64,000 nucleotides of DNA from Macrolepiota albuminosa (taxonomy: Eukaryota; Basidiomycota; Agaricomycetes; Agaricales; Agaricaceae), in the NCBI GenBank assembly GCA_027475525.1, contig JAMWFC010000046.1, positions 1,860,001 through 1,924,000 of the forward strand. Direction: 5' to 3'. The position numbers were made by a program, and so were the translations under genes. Under the pieces are notes generated by a model. The model was not told the origin of the DNA. It was given only the letters and a program-made list of their open reading frames with translations, and ran no database searches. Shown here piece after piece: positions 43,189 to 54,530 of the stretch (position 1 is the first letter of the stretch; every line of letters starts with the position of its first letter).

Positions 43189-46100
43189 ATGGAGGAGTTG
43201 ACACATGAGATCATTCCAGTTCACATGACAAGTGACGATACACCAGGGCTGACTGCTTGTCCTGACCATTACCTCGCACGATGGCGATGCCGTGATTGCG
43301 TTGGGTCAAGAATATTCTGTCGCGGATGTTTCCACCGCACGCATGACTCCAACCCGTTTCACCAACCTGAAGTATGGAATGGTAGGTATTTCCAACCAAT
43401 GAATATGTCGGATACTGGAGGGTATTTCTATATCCAACACAATTCATTGCATGCAAACTGTCATCAAGGGAAGGTCAGGGTCAGGGCTCTTGAGGACCAC
43501 GAGCGGAAAAAGGACATTCAGGAGCAAGAGTTTCTACGACTTGAATATCAACTGGATGTTGAACTTCCATCAGCGGATAGCGATCTGGGACATCCGGCAG
43601 CACATCCATCCATGACTTCAGATTTCCTGAGCAGACTTCAGGATGCCAGCCTTGATCAAATCATGGAAGAGGAAGAGCAACAGGACCCAGAGGATAATGT
43701 GCCAATAGAAGATATTCCAGAAGATCGGCCAGCCATGAACAGGTTCTGTATGGACAGATATGATTGCTTTGGGAATCCAATACAATGGATTGTTCACACA
43801 ACTGGAGTACACTACATCACTGTCATTTCATGTGAGTGTTCTGGGATGGATGTCTTGGTGGAGGATACCATCCGCTCGCAGCTGGTCCCCAGTACATTTG
43901 ATCGGACACAAACATATTTTACAACGGCTGTGCTGGACGACTTCCGTCTGACGAATCTAGAGTGCAAAGCATCTGCCTACCAGTACTGGCAGAAAATTGC
44001 AAGAATAACTTCCCCGATTGCATCTTCTGGTGAGGTGGATAACCTTTACCGCGAGCTACGACGACTTTCTCGTTCATGGCGGTGGCTGAAGAAGTTGAAG
44101 TGGGCAGGCTTTGGCCATGATGAATTGAGGCATCCCATGGCGCCGGACCGTGGTGAACTTGCAATATTCTGTCCAACTTGTCCCCAACCAGGAGTCAATC
44201 TTCCATCCAACTGGGAAGAAGATCCTGTCCAGTGGAAGTTCAATCGTTCTTTAATGATGGACAGCAACTTCAAGGCGGATCACGTCCGACATTCTAATCC
44301 TGCTCATGATGTATGGCATTCAGAAGGTGGTGGTATGATGGCCAGGAGGGATGAGCTCACCCACTATCTCAAGCGCGCAAAGGAACAGCCAACGGTGAGT
44401 GACATTCTTTAACTCTACCTGTCTGCCGTCCGCTCATCAATTCAATCCTGTCCGTCGGCCATCCGCTGGACCTCCGTCTGTCTAGGGAGCTGCTTGTGAA
44501 AACACATTCAAAGCTATTGAAAAGGCCCTGATGATGAACAAGTCATGCGACATTACTGGTATTGTTGCAACGGCATGTACACGGCACGGCTGCTTTGCTC
44601 CTAATAGTGTAACAAACTTGACCCGTGGTGAAGGCCAGGTTTACACAGACTTTTCCATCACACGGGCAGTTAAGACGACCAACATGGATGGGATTCAGCA
44701 TCTCCTACTGGTATATGACATAGCATGCCAGTGGTGTGTCAAATTTTCTGAACGGCTTGCCGAGGCCAGAGAAGGCCTGCCAGATAATCTACTCGTGGAC
44801 TTTGCAATAGGACTTCTTCATGTCCATGGGCATAAGGAGGATTGTTTTTTCCGCTTTGCCCTGTCCTTCATTCCCAGGGCCGGTCATTTGGCTGGGGAGA
44901 TAATTGAAAGTCTCTGGTCTACACTAAATGAAGTCTCACAGATGGCCCGTACGGCTACCTTGGCACATTGGGCAGAAATCCTTGATGATCACATGTGTGA
45001 CTCAAACTGGAAGAAGCTGCTTGACATGGTTCCATTCCTATGTCGAAAGTACAGGACTGCTGTTGAGATGAGAGATGCAGCCGTTCAATATTTCACCGAG
45101 CAATCCGTCGGAATATCAACGGATTTACTAACAAGCTGGGAAGCCGGAATAGCTAAGGCAGAAAGGCTCAGAGAGGAGGGAAACCGTAAAGCAATGGATA
45201 TTCTGAAAGCTCGTACAATGACCTTCAATAGTGCAAGTGAAGACCGAATGGCAGCAGACAGTGGAAACCACTCAACAGATGTTGCAGCGATGGATATTCA
45301 TTCCTTCTGGATTCAACTTGCCCTTGACATTGAGGAGCAGCAGTAAGGTGTATTGCTGATGGCCCAAACTATTTCACTAATTGGATGCTCAGAATTGCAA
45401 TTCAGGACCAGGTTCGCTGTTTGAATCGGCATGCAAGCAATGATGATCGGCAAAAGGTCGAGGTGGAAAGAGAAATATTAAGGGTTCGACTCAATGTCCT
45501 TGCTGCTTCTCAGGACAGGAGCGGGTTCATTGCTGGTGGAAGGCGGACTGCCCCCCTGGAACCGGATGAAGTTCCCGGAGCCTTTGACGACAATGAAATG
45601 GTGGAAGATGGACAACCAGCGGATCCGCTGGTACCGCCGGTGGATAACCTTGAACCAACGGATGTAGTTGTTCCAGAAGATTTTGAAATCTCCTTCCCAT
45701 CTATAATCATGGGTAATGTCTCACCATTAACAATGATAGAGCGCAATCTGCGCTTGATTCAAATTGAAAGGCTCCTGCAAGCCCTTCAGGAATTCATTGC
45801 AGAGAAATCATTCCTATATTCTCACGTCGTCTGGGTCGCCCCAAGCAAGAATGTGAAAACTCGAGCTCGCGCATCTCTTCAAAGAATCCAGGCCTCAATC
45901 CTGGTGAAGGCTCGTGCCTATGCACGATGCTGCAGTGCTCTGCTGCGACTGGGATTGGACCCCAGCATTCAGAGAAAGTATCCAGTTCTACAGAAAGCGG
46001 ATTTGAATGCAAGCACAGCTATACGAGATCCCAACATTCCTGGTTCATCAAGGATCAAGGTATCTTGGATATGGCACTCTAATTCTGATGCAGAAAATGA

Positions 46101-46459
46101 ATCTGCAACTATTTCTGAATGTGAGTCCTCTTGTTAACATTTCCGTTATCATTACATCCGTTCGTGAACATATCTCTTCAGTTAATCGTGTTCATTATCT
46201 ACGTGCTAGAGCACAACGCAACAGATGGACAGAGGAATGTCAGCTTGTCACGAGTGAAATGGAGTGGACAGTTCAGTATTTCTTCAACCAGGCAGATATT
46301 TGGTCGAAGCGTGGTATGTCAGTGAAGAAAAGAGGTCTCCAGTCATATGCCCACAAAAAGGTGGCCATGTGGCAAGAATTGGCCTCGATGGCAATTGATA
46401 AATTTAGGCGGGTGCTTCCTGATTTTATTCCCCCCCAAACTGCAAGAGATCCGCTGTGA
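43189..46459 (+). CDS. KDZ transposase with CxC2 cysteine cluster, uninterrupted (1,022 aa)
   Basis: Four exons join in phase: 43189-44394, 44486-45342, 45393-46120 and 46182-46459, with GTGAGT or GTAAGG donors. Spliced length is 3,069 nt. Residues about 24-70 form the CxC2-type cluster (CPDH ... CRDC ... CRGCFHRTH) known from KDZ proteins. The DDE-like core has TACTRHGCF, then YDIACQW (D480) and GLLHVHGHKEDC, then GHLAGEIIESLW (E540/E543). The C-terminus ends in the NRVHYLRARAQRNRW block typical of the family. No stop or frameshift is present, so it may be active. The start is uncertain: the first ~23 codons come from subterminal DNA, whereas the old copy has a different, basic N-terminus. 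The product should bind the element ends and cut and paste the DNA. Confidence 0.9.
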
Positions 46460-46682
46460 AAATGGTGGATGCAGAGACAGATTGATGTGACGGATGCAGA
46501 GACGGATTGATGTGACGGATGCAGAGACGGATTGAACTGATGGATGCAGCTTGCTGCCATCAGCGGATGATTGGAACGGATTTGTGACAGTCACGTGCAA
46601 TGGAATTGTTGAAAATCACTTTTGTTTACAAGGCACAAAAATCTGATACATAGCAGTATCCGCTTCTACAAGCAAGAGTGCA
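46460..46682 (+). repeat. Intergenic spacer with CGGAT repeats
   Basis: The spacer is 223 bp between transposase and companion gene. It holds a tandem array of a ~25-bp unit (GTGACGGATGCAGAGACGGA-like, 46,470-46,545), with six or more CGGAT or near-CGGAT pentamers. ATCCG/CGGAT pentamers are also frequent in the transposase introns and ends. The last 60 bp would hold the companion promoter. Confidence 0.6.
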
Positions 46683-47847
46683 ATGGCATCTACCTCTGTA
46701 CCACACAATGTCATGTCCCAAGCTACTGTACTAGAAAATTTGCAAGAGGTTGTTGACTACATCGAGTCACGCCTCATTGCAGCACTTTCCATATTTGGCA
46801 ATCTTCCGCCAAGTCTTGAAGTGGAAGAGGCATGGATTATCCAGCATCTAGACAAGGAGTTGGTAAGATAACTTCAAAATGTGTAAATATATTAGGATCT
46901 GACTGTGTGCCATAGAACTTTGTATTGTCATATCTGGGGGCTGCATCACTGAATAATGTGGTCTGCAATGTCCCAGACATTATCAAAAGCATGAGCCAAT
47001 TTTTCCCTCTCCAAAATCAGCAAACTTTGCCCACAGAGATCCTGGAGTTTGTTGATGGCCGTCAAGGTCTTATCAGGAATCTGTATGGCTGTGATTGGTG
47101 GAACCACATTGGCCGAGAGGATGTTCAGGTCTTAAGCAATGAAACGCTGGAGCATTGCCTTCTCGTACATCAGCAAGGCTTCCACTCTCTTGAAAGCTTC
47201 TTGGCATGCAACCGCCGGCCACCCATGACATTGCCATCCGATGGATTGGTGTCCGTCCCAGCACCAGACGATTTGCTCCGTGTGTTTGCAGGTAGTGGAT
47301 CCACCAGGGGCCACCAGCGGACGCTTCTAGCCCTAGACAAGTGGCGGTCACTGGATAGGACGGAACATGTGCCAACGGCCAACGATATGATCCGCCTGTT
47401 TGCTGGCAGCAAGTCTGTTGCTGCTTCCGTTGTCAGTTCCGTTGCCAGGTCCGTGGATCCTGCTCGGATGGGCCAATTGACAGGCATCGAGTCCCATACC
47501 AACAGTATTGATGGTGAGCAGCCTGATCCTCAAGACTGCCTCTTCATGGCCCATCCTACCACTCTCCCTGATGTCGACTCTCCCCAATGGCCATCCTTGA
47601 CACATATCAAACCCTCGAGCGCACAACATCCATTCCACCACCTCTACAGTCAGAGTAAACCTGGACTGGTGTATGGCCCTACAATGGAAAACTCTCGCGT
47701 TGTGGTTCAACCGGCATCCCAACTTCCTTCCGCCCCAGCAGCTCATGTCCGTGGGACATTCAGGGAGCTGGGGGAAACTGACGACGACCAGGTGGATATC
47801 CCTAATCCATCCATTAGTGACCCTGACTTAGAGGGTATCCCTCCTTT

Positions 47848-48087
47848 GTTCATTCCTGCGGAAGAGGAGACGGAAGACGAATCTTTGCCGCCTTTGTTCA
47901 TTCCTGCGGAAGAGGAGACGGAAGACGAATCTTTGCCACCTTTGTTCATTCCTGCGCAAGAGGAGATGGAAGAGGATTCTTTGCCTCCTTTGTTCATTCC
48001 TGCGGAAGAGGAGACCGAAGACAATGATTTGCCCCCTTTGTTCATTCCTGCGGAAGAGGAGATGGACGACGATTCTTTGCCACCTCT
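47848..48087 (+). repeat. 48-bp coding minisatellite, five units
   Basis: Five adjacent 48-bp units encode PPLFIPA followed by Glu/Asp-rich residues. The first two are almost identical at the DNA level, the others diverged. Two worn copies (LPLFLVTA, PPLFDVTA) lie about 100 and 190 bp downstream. Confidence 0.9.
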
Positions 48088-48571
48088 ATTCATTGTTGGT
48101 GAAGGAGCAGAAGGACTAACAGCGATGGAGACCGTGGCGGCCGGTGACGGCAGACAAACGGAAGTCCGGAGCGGCGGACGTATGGCGACCGAGGATGAAG
48201 AAAACCTTCTGCCGCTATTTCTTGTGACGGCAGAAGAGATGGATGGAGGCATGGCAGCCGATGACGAAGAAAATCTTCCACCGCTTTTTGATGTAACGGC
48301 TCTTCAAATCCCGTCTTCCCCCTTCCAACAATCTCCTTCTCCAACCCTACCTACTGGTAACAATGTCCGGGAGTGGGAGGAATATGAGTCACGTATGACT
48401 CGACGTGAGGATCAGAGAAGAATTAACGAATTGTATCAACAACGTGAGTATAATTTGGCACTGGTAATCATAGTTAATTTATTTCAACAGAACAAGAATT
48501 TTGCGCTAGAGCAAAACATGGTCGATGTAGGCCCATTGGCCCTTTCAATCAAGCTGGTCATACTGATGATG

Positions 48572-48725
48572 TGTCTGTTTATATGTCAGAGTCACCCTCA
48601 CCATCTTCATCGTCAGGCCTGATAGCAAACTATGAAGACATCACACTTTGTCTGTTTATATGTCAGAGTCACCCTCACCATCTTCATCGTCAGGCCTGAT
48701 AGCAAACTATGAAGACATCACACTT
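48572..48725 (+). repeat. Exact 77-bp tandem duplication inside the companion gene
   Basis: 48,572-48,648 equals 48,649-48,725 and the flanking bases differ. It shifts the frame (77 is not a multiple of three) and ends the reading at TGA 48,620-48,622. Confidence 0.9.
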
Positions 48726-48869
48726 CCAGACCTCAAGGGCCATATACACCGGACGACTTTGCATTTTTGACAGCAGACTACCTGCTTGATGAGGATTTGT
48801 TCTATTCAGACACATTACATGAATCTAATGAAGAGGAGGAATACACATCGGACGAGTAATTTAATCCTT

Positions 48870-49575
48870 AGTTACTATAATTCTTGGCTTTTCCATTGGT
48901 TATTTTTCGTCAAGATTATCCGTCCTGTTGTGCCGCTGACGAATCCATTATAAATCTGTTTGATCCGTTACCTCCAGTTGTGCACTAGAAGGAACATAAA
49001 CTGACAATATTCTGCTAGACCACAGGACATTCTGTGGATTATACATAAATATCACTCTAGTATTGTGTACTAGGCTACAGCACTTTACTACAGACATTTC
49101 AATTAGTTTGGACAGGACTCAGGTCCACTAAGATTAACCGTCCCATTGTTTTGTTCCGTTATGCCACTCTCATGAACGCAAAAAACAACACACTCTTCAA
49201 CGATTACACAAGGGGGACTCGAACCCTCGAATTGGGCAGTAGAAAGAATATAGACGTAAATAACAATTAGTAAAACAAAGTTATGTCATGTATAATGATG
49301 TGCACTAGTGGGATTCGAACCTGGCTCTTGTGCACAATATGAAATATCAATGTATCAATATTCCATTCGACCACAGATCCTTACCAAAAATTAGTACAGT
49401 TTACATCTAGTGCAAAAATGCAGCAGTATAAAAAGACACCATTATACGTCATTATGGTGGACTAGGGAAGTCTGGACTAGGGGAGTCGAACCTGCCACTC
49501 CACACAATACTGAAAATTGAGTGGGTTAGATCAACTACCATAGGCCACTGACAGGCAGGTTTGACCCCTTCTAAG
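48870..49575. other. Intergenic DNA with tRNA-like segments on the minus strand
   Basis: No gene is seen. B-box-like sequences on the minus strand lie at 49,207-49,223 (GGGTTCGAGTCCCCC), 49,303-49,385 (full tRNA-like unit with GGTTCGAATCCCAC) and 49,482-49,498 (GGTTCGACTCCCC). AT-rich spacers separate them. The cluster marks the start of the right KDZ flank. Confidence 0.5.
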
Positions 49576-50060
49576 TAAGCGCCTGTGGTACAATGGAATA
49601 TTGATAAATTGATATTTCATATTGTGCACAAGAGGTGGGTTCGACTCCTGCTAGTGCATATTTGAGCAGCAGGCCGCTGATGTCTGCTAGCATCATTAAT
49701 GTGATCCGTTTAAAACTCCAGAGATTTCTGCAGTGGCATGGGTTGCTCGTCTTTGCGCATGTGGTCATTCCAGATCTCATGACTATGCGCAACTTCGTCC
49801 AACCCATACCCGCTTCAGTAATTTCTAGCGTTTTTAACAGATCAACTTGATGATGCTAGCGAGTGATGAACAGATATTTTATTAGGGCTTACAGGCCCTA
49901 TTAAAATATTTGTCACTAGCAGGAGTCCAACCCGCCTCTCAATATTCCATTGTCACCATTAGACCCCATTAAGGTGGAGTAGGGGGAGTAGAACCCACTG
50001 CTGTACACAATATTGAATATCAATAAATGAATATTCCACTGAACCACTGGGACTGGTTGC
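49576..50060. repeat. tRNA-like cluster in the right KDZ flank
   Basis: Units are present at 49,578-49,656 (plus, GGTACAATGG and GGGTTCGACTCC), 49,915-49,955 (minus, partial) and 49,975-50,060 (minus, GGGTTCTACTCCCCC type). The DNA between them matches 24,290-24,620 inverted at roughly 85-90% by eye, many differences being C-to-T. Confidence 0.5.
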
Positions 50061-51293
50061 ACCGCTGACATCAGCTGGCTCACATGCTGACGTCAGCTAC
50101 CGTCCGCTACCGTCCGCTTGCATGCCAGCGGACAGCGGATACTCACGCACCCTCTTCCTCCCCAGTGCCATCCTCTCCACTCCCCACACTACCTCACACG
50201 CCACCCCCGTCCACCACATGCACCCCGCTTCCCTCCTCCCCCTGCCATCCTCTCCACTCCCCACACTACCTCACACGCCACCCCCGTCCACCACATGCAC
50301 CCCGCTTCCCTCCTCCCCCTGACCTGATGTCCGACGTCTGCTACGTCCGTTGGCGTACCAGCGGACACCCACACTCCTTCCCACCCCCCACGCTCTCTGA
50401 GACGCCACCCCATGCGGCGGACACCCACACACCCCATTTCCTTCTCTCCCGCCCTGATGCCAGACGATGCTGGGGGTTGCCGACGGATTCCCGTGGATGC
50501 CGATGGATACCAGCGGATATCTGGCAGATGCCGACGGATGCCGATGGATGCCAGCGGGTCACGACAGCTGCCGACGAACTCTGACGGATGCTAGCTGATG
50601 GCCAGCTGATGGCTGCTGATGCCAATGCCCCTTTCAGGCCACGAAAACTCTTTTGGGAGGTATGCCACCCCCCTTCCACCTCAAAAAATCCATACGGGAA
50701 CCTGCGGAAACGTAGGTGGGCATCCGTTCATTGTGTTATCCGACCTTTGAATCTATCCGTTAGTAACGGACCTGTGGTGCAACGGTTAAATGTGCGTTCC
50801 GTTGCTGGAGGCTTTCCCAAGGCTGGGGGTTTGATTCCCCTCCACAGGCATACGGCGGGCAAGACAAAGTTACTTTTTTCCTTGGTCCAACCAGACTCCG
50901 TGGACCTGCGTAGGCCTCTGTGGATGTCTGCTGGTGCCCTGCGCAGGCCTGCATGGGCCTGCATAGGTTTGAGTCCGTCGACGTACGTCTGCGTAGATGT
51001 CCGCTGGTGGCTTGCATAGGCCTGCATAGATTTTCAGGGCCCTTTTGTGGATGTACGCTGGCGTTGGGGGTGGGAAAAGGATGGAAAGGGAGACGCGCAG
51101 CCTCGAGTTATTGCGGGGAGGAATGGAGAGGGGAGGGAAGTGGGGAACCTTGAGGAGGGTTTATTCATGCCATGAAGTCCGCCAATGGAGGAGGTTTTCA
51201 CTCGTGTGCTGATGCCCGCCGGCGGCCACTGACACACATTGACGTCCGCTAGTGTCCACTGGCATCCGCCAGGCCTGCGTGCGCATGTGTGTG
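50061..51293 (+). repeat. KDZ subterminal inverted region, right
   Basis: This is the mirror image of 41,713-42,982: palindrome GTCCGCTTGCATGCCAGCGG (50,112), pyrimidine-rich repeats, GGATGCCGATGGATGCCAGC minisatellite (50,480-50,600), a tRNA-like segment (50,765-50,855, plus) and ATAGGCCTGCAT repeats. Identity to the left inverted-repeat arm is almost complete from 50,960 outward but clearly lower inward. Confidence 0.65.
50166..50319 (+). repeat. Exact 77-bp tandem duplication in the right KDZ end
   Basis: 50,166-50,242 equals 50,243-50,319 (pyrimidine-rich, starting TGCCATCCTCTCCAC). The homologous regions at 23.3 kb and 42.7 kb have a single copy. Confidence 0.85.
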
Positions 51294-51455
51294 CCTGCCT
51301 TTTATCGATCCACTGGACCGTGTCATACAGCACATTGTGACACGTCCACGGCACTGTGGGGACTGCTCCGCTCCAGTGTAGCGGACTCCGCTGGACACAT
51401 ATGGTACGGCACAAAGCGGGCTCCCGTACAACGTATGACATGTACTGTTGTGATG
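51294..51455 (+). repeat. KDZ end repeat (R1), right end of the younger KDZ element
   Basis: It is inverted relative to the copies at 22,101 and 41,532 and ends GTACTGTTGTGATG. The outside flank (TCTCTATGTGCATCC) is the same as at 22.1 kb because both lie in the inverted arms. It lacks the CCCTAC extension seen at 6.8, 33.4 and 41.5 kb. Confidence 0.75.
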
Positions 51456-51905
51456 TCTCTATGTGCATCCAAAGCTATATTGGTTAAGTAGCTGTACTAG
51501 TGATAGTGCATGCAGTACTCAGCTTGATTTGGGCGTCATCACCATTCAACTCCTTTTCTGATTTGTTCTCTGAAAACTGCCTGGAACTCCCACAACCTTT
51601 AGCACATCCAACACATTTTGTACAGGTCAGTAGCCATAATCTGTATCTGCTACTGGTCTACTTTTGAGCATCATCAATGGAATCCCTAGACTTGTTCTCT
51701 TTCTCTTTGGATCTTCCTCTGCCAGGTGAGTAGTTATTATGTTATTGTCAGTATATATTCTAATACACTTTGGATCTCCCTCTGCCAGCTGTGTGACTGA
51801 GCCATAGCCTCCAGAGGTCACCCTTACATACACATATTTGCTGACAACACAGTAGCAGTGATGTCAGTGATACAATGCTGTACCAGCAGTCAGGGACATA
51901 CCATG

Positions 51906-52300
51906 CACCAAAAGTCAAAATAAACATTTAATTATAGGCTGAAAACTGTAAGTCTCCTGGTAGCAGTCTCAACAAATATATCTCCAAAACATCCCAATAA
52001 ATACACAGAAAAGTACAGAACAACAGGCAAGGACCAGCTCAAACTATCAGCTCAACAATAGTCCAACTACTGTAATGGGGAAGGGAAGCATGGGAGCTGG
52101 CAGAAGTGACAAAATATGATCAATTTGTGATGATCTAGATCAAAATCAGATCTGACAATGCCCAATTTGACATGACTGAAAGAGGAAAGGAAAATGATCA
52201 ATTTGTGATGATCTAGATCAAATCAGATCTGACAATGCCCAATTTGACATGACTGAAAGAGGAAAGGAAAAAGAAGCATAAAATGCAGAGAAGTGCTAAA
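51906..52300 (-). repeat. Family B LTR-like repeat, right-arm copy with a 77-bp duplication
   Basis: Mirror of 21,340-21,650. At 52,116-52,270 a 78-bp segment is followed by a 77-bp copy that differs by one A. The left arm has the segment once. Confidence 0.7.
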
Positions 52301-52779
52301 AGGGGAAAGAAGGATCTATGAATGGGATCATGCTAAATGGAGCTGAAGCAAATGGGGAAGTGGCAATCAGAGACATCCGGAGGAATGGTGGAACAAGAAG
52401 TTGAATGGTGGAACTGGTGGCACCGAAACATGCCTCCCAAAAGGGAAATTGGACTATCAAATATGTTCTGGAGGCTGGGGAGTTGACAACAAAGAGTCAT
52501 GTGTAGATAGTGGTCTGTGCACCAGAAAAACAGTATAAATAGCCCAAGTTTGGTAGAGAATAGGCAGGCAATTAATAGACAAAGGCTCAGTGATTCCCAG
52601 GGAGTGAATTGCTTAGGCTGGAGTTTGTTAAGAAACCTCTGCTTGCTGGAATATTATTAAAAAGCATTCGACATTATAATCAAAACCTCTGCTTTCTGCA
52701 AAATTATTGAAAGCATTCAAAACAATAAGAGTTCATTTTGTTGTCAAAGTCAGTGTGAATTGAAGGTCATATTCTACAC

Positions 52780-54530
52780 TAGCAAGCCCCAGACTATCAG
52801 TACTACTTACAACCAAGTACTACATCAGCATACAAACCAAAACCTGCCCCAGGCCAGGCACAGATGGCCAGCATCACACACTACATAGACAACTTTCTGG
52901 AGGACAAGAGAACAGAACAGTAAGTATTGAGTGGTGTCCAGGCCACAAAGTGGTTGTGGGAAATGAAAGAGCAGACAAGGAAGCTAAAAGGAGAGTAGAA
53001 ATGTAGACAATAGAACATACAATAATAACAAACACCAAGAGAAAAGTGGAGGAGAGGGCACTCCAAAAGTGGGGAGGCAATGGCATACATAGTTGTGAGG
53101 AGTCCTGACAGAGTCCTGGTGTGCTTGAGTAAATGTAATAGAATAGCGTGCTTGGTGATAGCACCTTAGATGCTACCTAGCAAACTGTAAGCACCATAAT
53201 TAAGGCAAAGATATTTGAAAGAGAAAGAATAGTGCAATGCAATGTGCCTATAGGTGGCACCATAAACAACAAAGACAATAAAGACAAAGCTAGCACCCAA
53301 CTTAGTGATGAAGTTAGGTCAAGCTAGCACAATTTGAATGCTGAGTGTAACTGGGTGCTCAAAGGGTTATAATTTGTTGTTATATACACATGAAGTAGCT
53401 ATCTTTTATACTATGCACTACTGTATTTTCAAAATGAATCCATTTGTGGCACTACCAATTAGCACCTCTCCTCATAGTTCCAGCTAACAGCAACCTGTTA
53501 ACAGCAACTGGTAGCACATGGATGATGGCAACCAATGGCGTTATAGCTCATTGGCCACAGTGACTCTGAGCTGACTTAGAATTATATGAGTCTGCTCACT
53601 TTTTAGTATGATTCTGATTGGCCAGGCTTCTCTGGGGTATGGTTGGAAAATCCTTGACAGATGCTGTGAGCGCTGATGTTGGCACTAAACATTGTATCAA
53701 ATTCTGATAGGTTAAAACATTGGGTTTGAGTATATCCTGTGCTGTTGTCATTGATTCTTTAGATTTCTGATTGAGGTGCCTTGTCAAATGGCAGTGCCTA
53801 ATGCTAACTCCTTGCAGAATTGATCAGGGTTTGGTCAGAGTCACCTCTCCACCATTGTGCTAGCACTATGGGTCCTAAGCCTCCTAAATGCTTCAAGTCA
53901 ACAGATAGTGTGTGCTGAAGGACTGATAAATGTTGGATGAGGCTGATAAGTAGAGTCTGTAGCAGAGCGCCAAAAACCAGCAATCTTCTATGTTTAAAAG
54001 AGTCACTAGAGTCTCCAGTCTGTTGAACATCAGTAGGCCTATAATGTCCCTTGATGTGCTCAGCCCAAGTAGAAGCCTATCAGCAAATGGAGGAGGAATC
54101 CATCCACAGGAGGATTTGCCATAGCCAATAGACTGGCACCAAGATGGAAACCAAGGAATCATGTCGTACACATTCCCAGAGAGGTGTTTGGCAGACTCAT
54201 GCAATGCTAAACAAAACATGCTTTCTTAGGTGAGTACTATGCTGGGTTTATACCTCACAAAAAGACAGGATGTATAGGTGGGGAATGATACCAAACATGC
54301 AAGCATGTAATAAAGCATTGCCCACAATACAAAGAATACAGACACATTTTACAGGAAGCAGATAAACAGCTGGAACTAGGGAAGCTACTGGGCATGAAGG
54401 ACAGGATAGAGGCAATGGCAAGATTCCTTGAAAAGACAGGGGCTTTCACAAAGACAGGCATGAAGTGCAGACAAGAGGAACAACCAATGGAAAACGATGG
54501 TGAAAATGACAAAGAAGAGGAGAGGTGGTA
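52780..54530 (+). pseudogene. Tad-like LINE 3' end, right-arm copy
   Basis: Mirror of 19,103-20,853. RNase H motif at about 52,922-52,995; C-terminal zinc-knuckle region at 54,225-54,330 and LEKTGAFTKTG at about 54,430. It is interrupted by the LTR-like insertion at 53,084-54,085. It has the same frameshift and stops as the left copy. Confidence 0.75.
53084..54085 (-). repeat. LTR-like insertion, right-arm copy
   Basis: Mirror of 19,548-20,549, with the same AATGG (CCATT on the other strand) flanks at 53,079-53,083 and 54,086-54,090. The insertion therefore predates the split of the two arms. Confidence 0.65.

Larger units (their letters stand above)
46683..48859 (+). pseudogene. KDZ companion gene: acidic repeat protein, 3' end broken by a 77-bp duplication and a frameshift
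   Basis: Exon 1 is 46683-46862 (MASTSVPHNVMSQ...), the intron is 46863-46915, exon 2 is 46916-48443, and a third exon follows a GTGAGT...CAG intron from 48,491. The N-terminal 200 residues look helical. The middle is Ser/Pro-rich. Then come five perfect-register 16-residue acidic repeats with a PPLF core, plus two or three worn copies. A basic EYESRMTRREDQRR stretch follows. In exon 3 the frame is lost at the 77-bp tandem duplication (48,572-48,725). A further one-base slip at a G run (about 48,737) is needed to reach the last acidic block ending TAA 48,859. Both faults may be assembly errors. It has the same orientation as the transposase, 223 bp downstream, so it is probably an accessory protein of the element. 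Confidence 0.6.
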
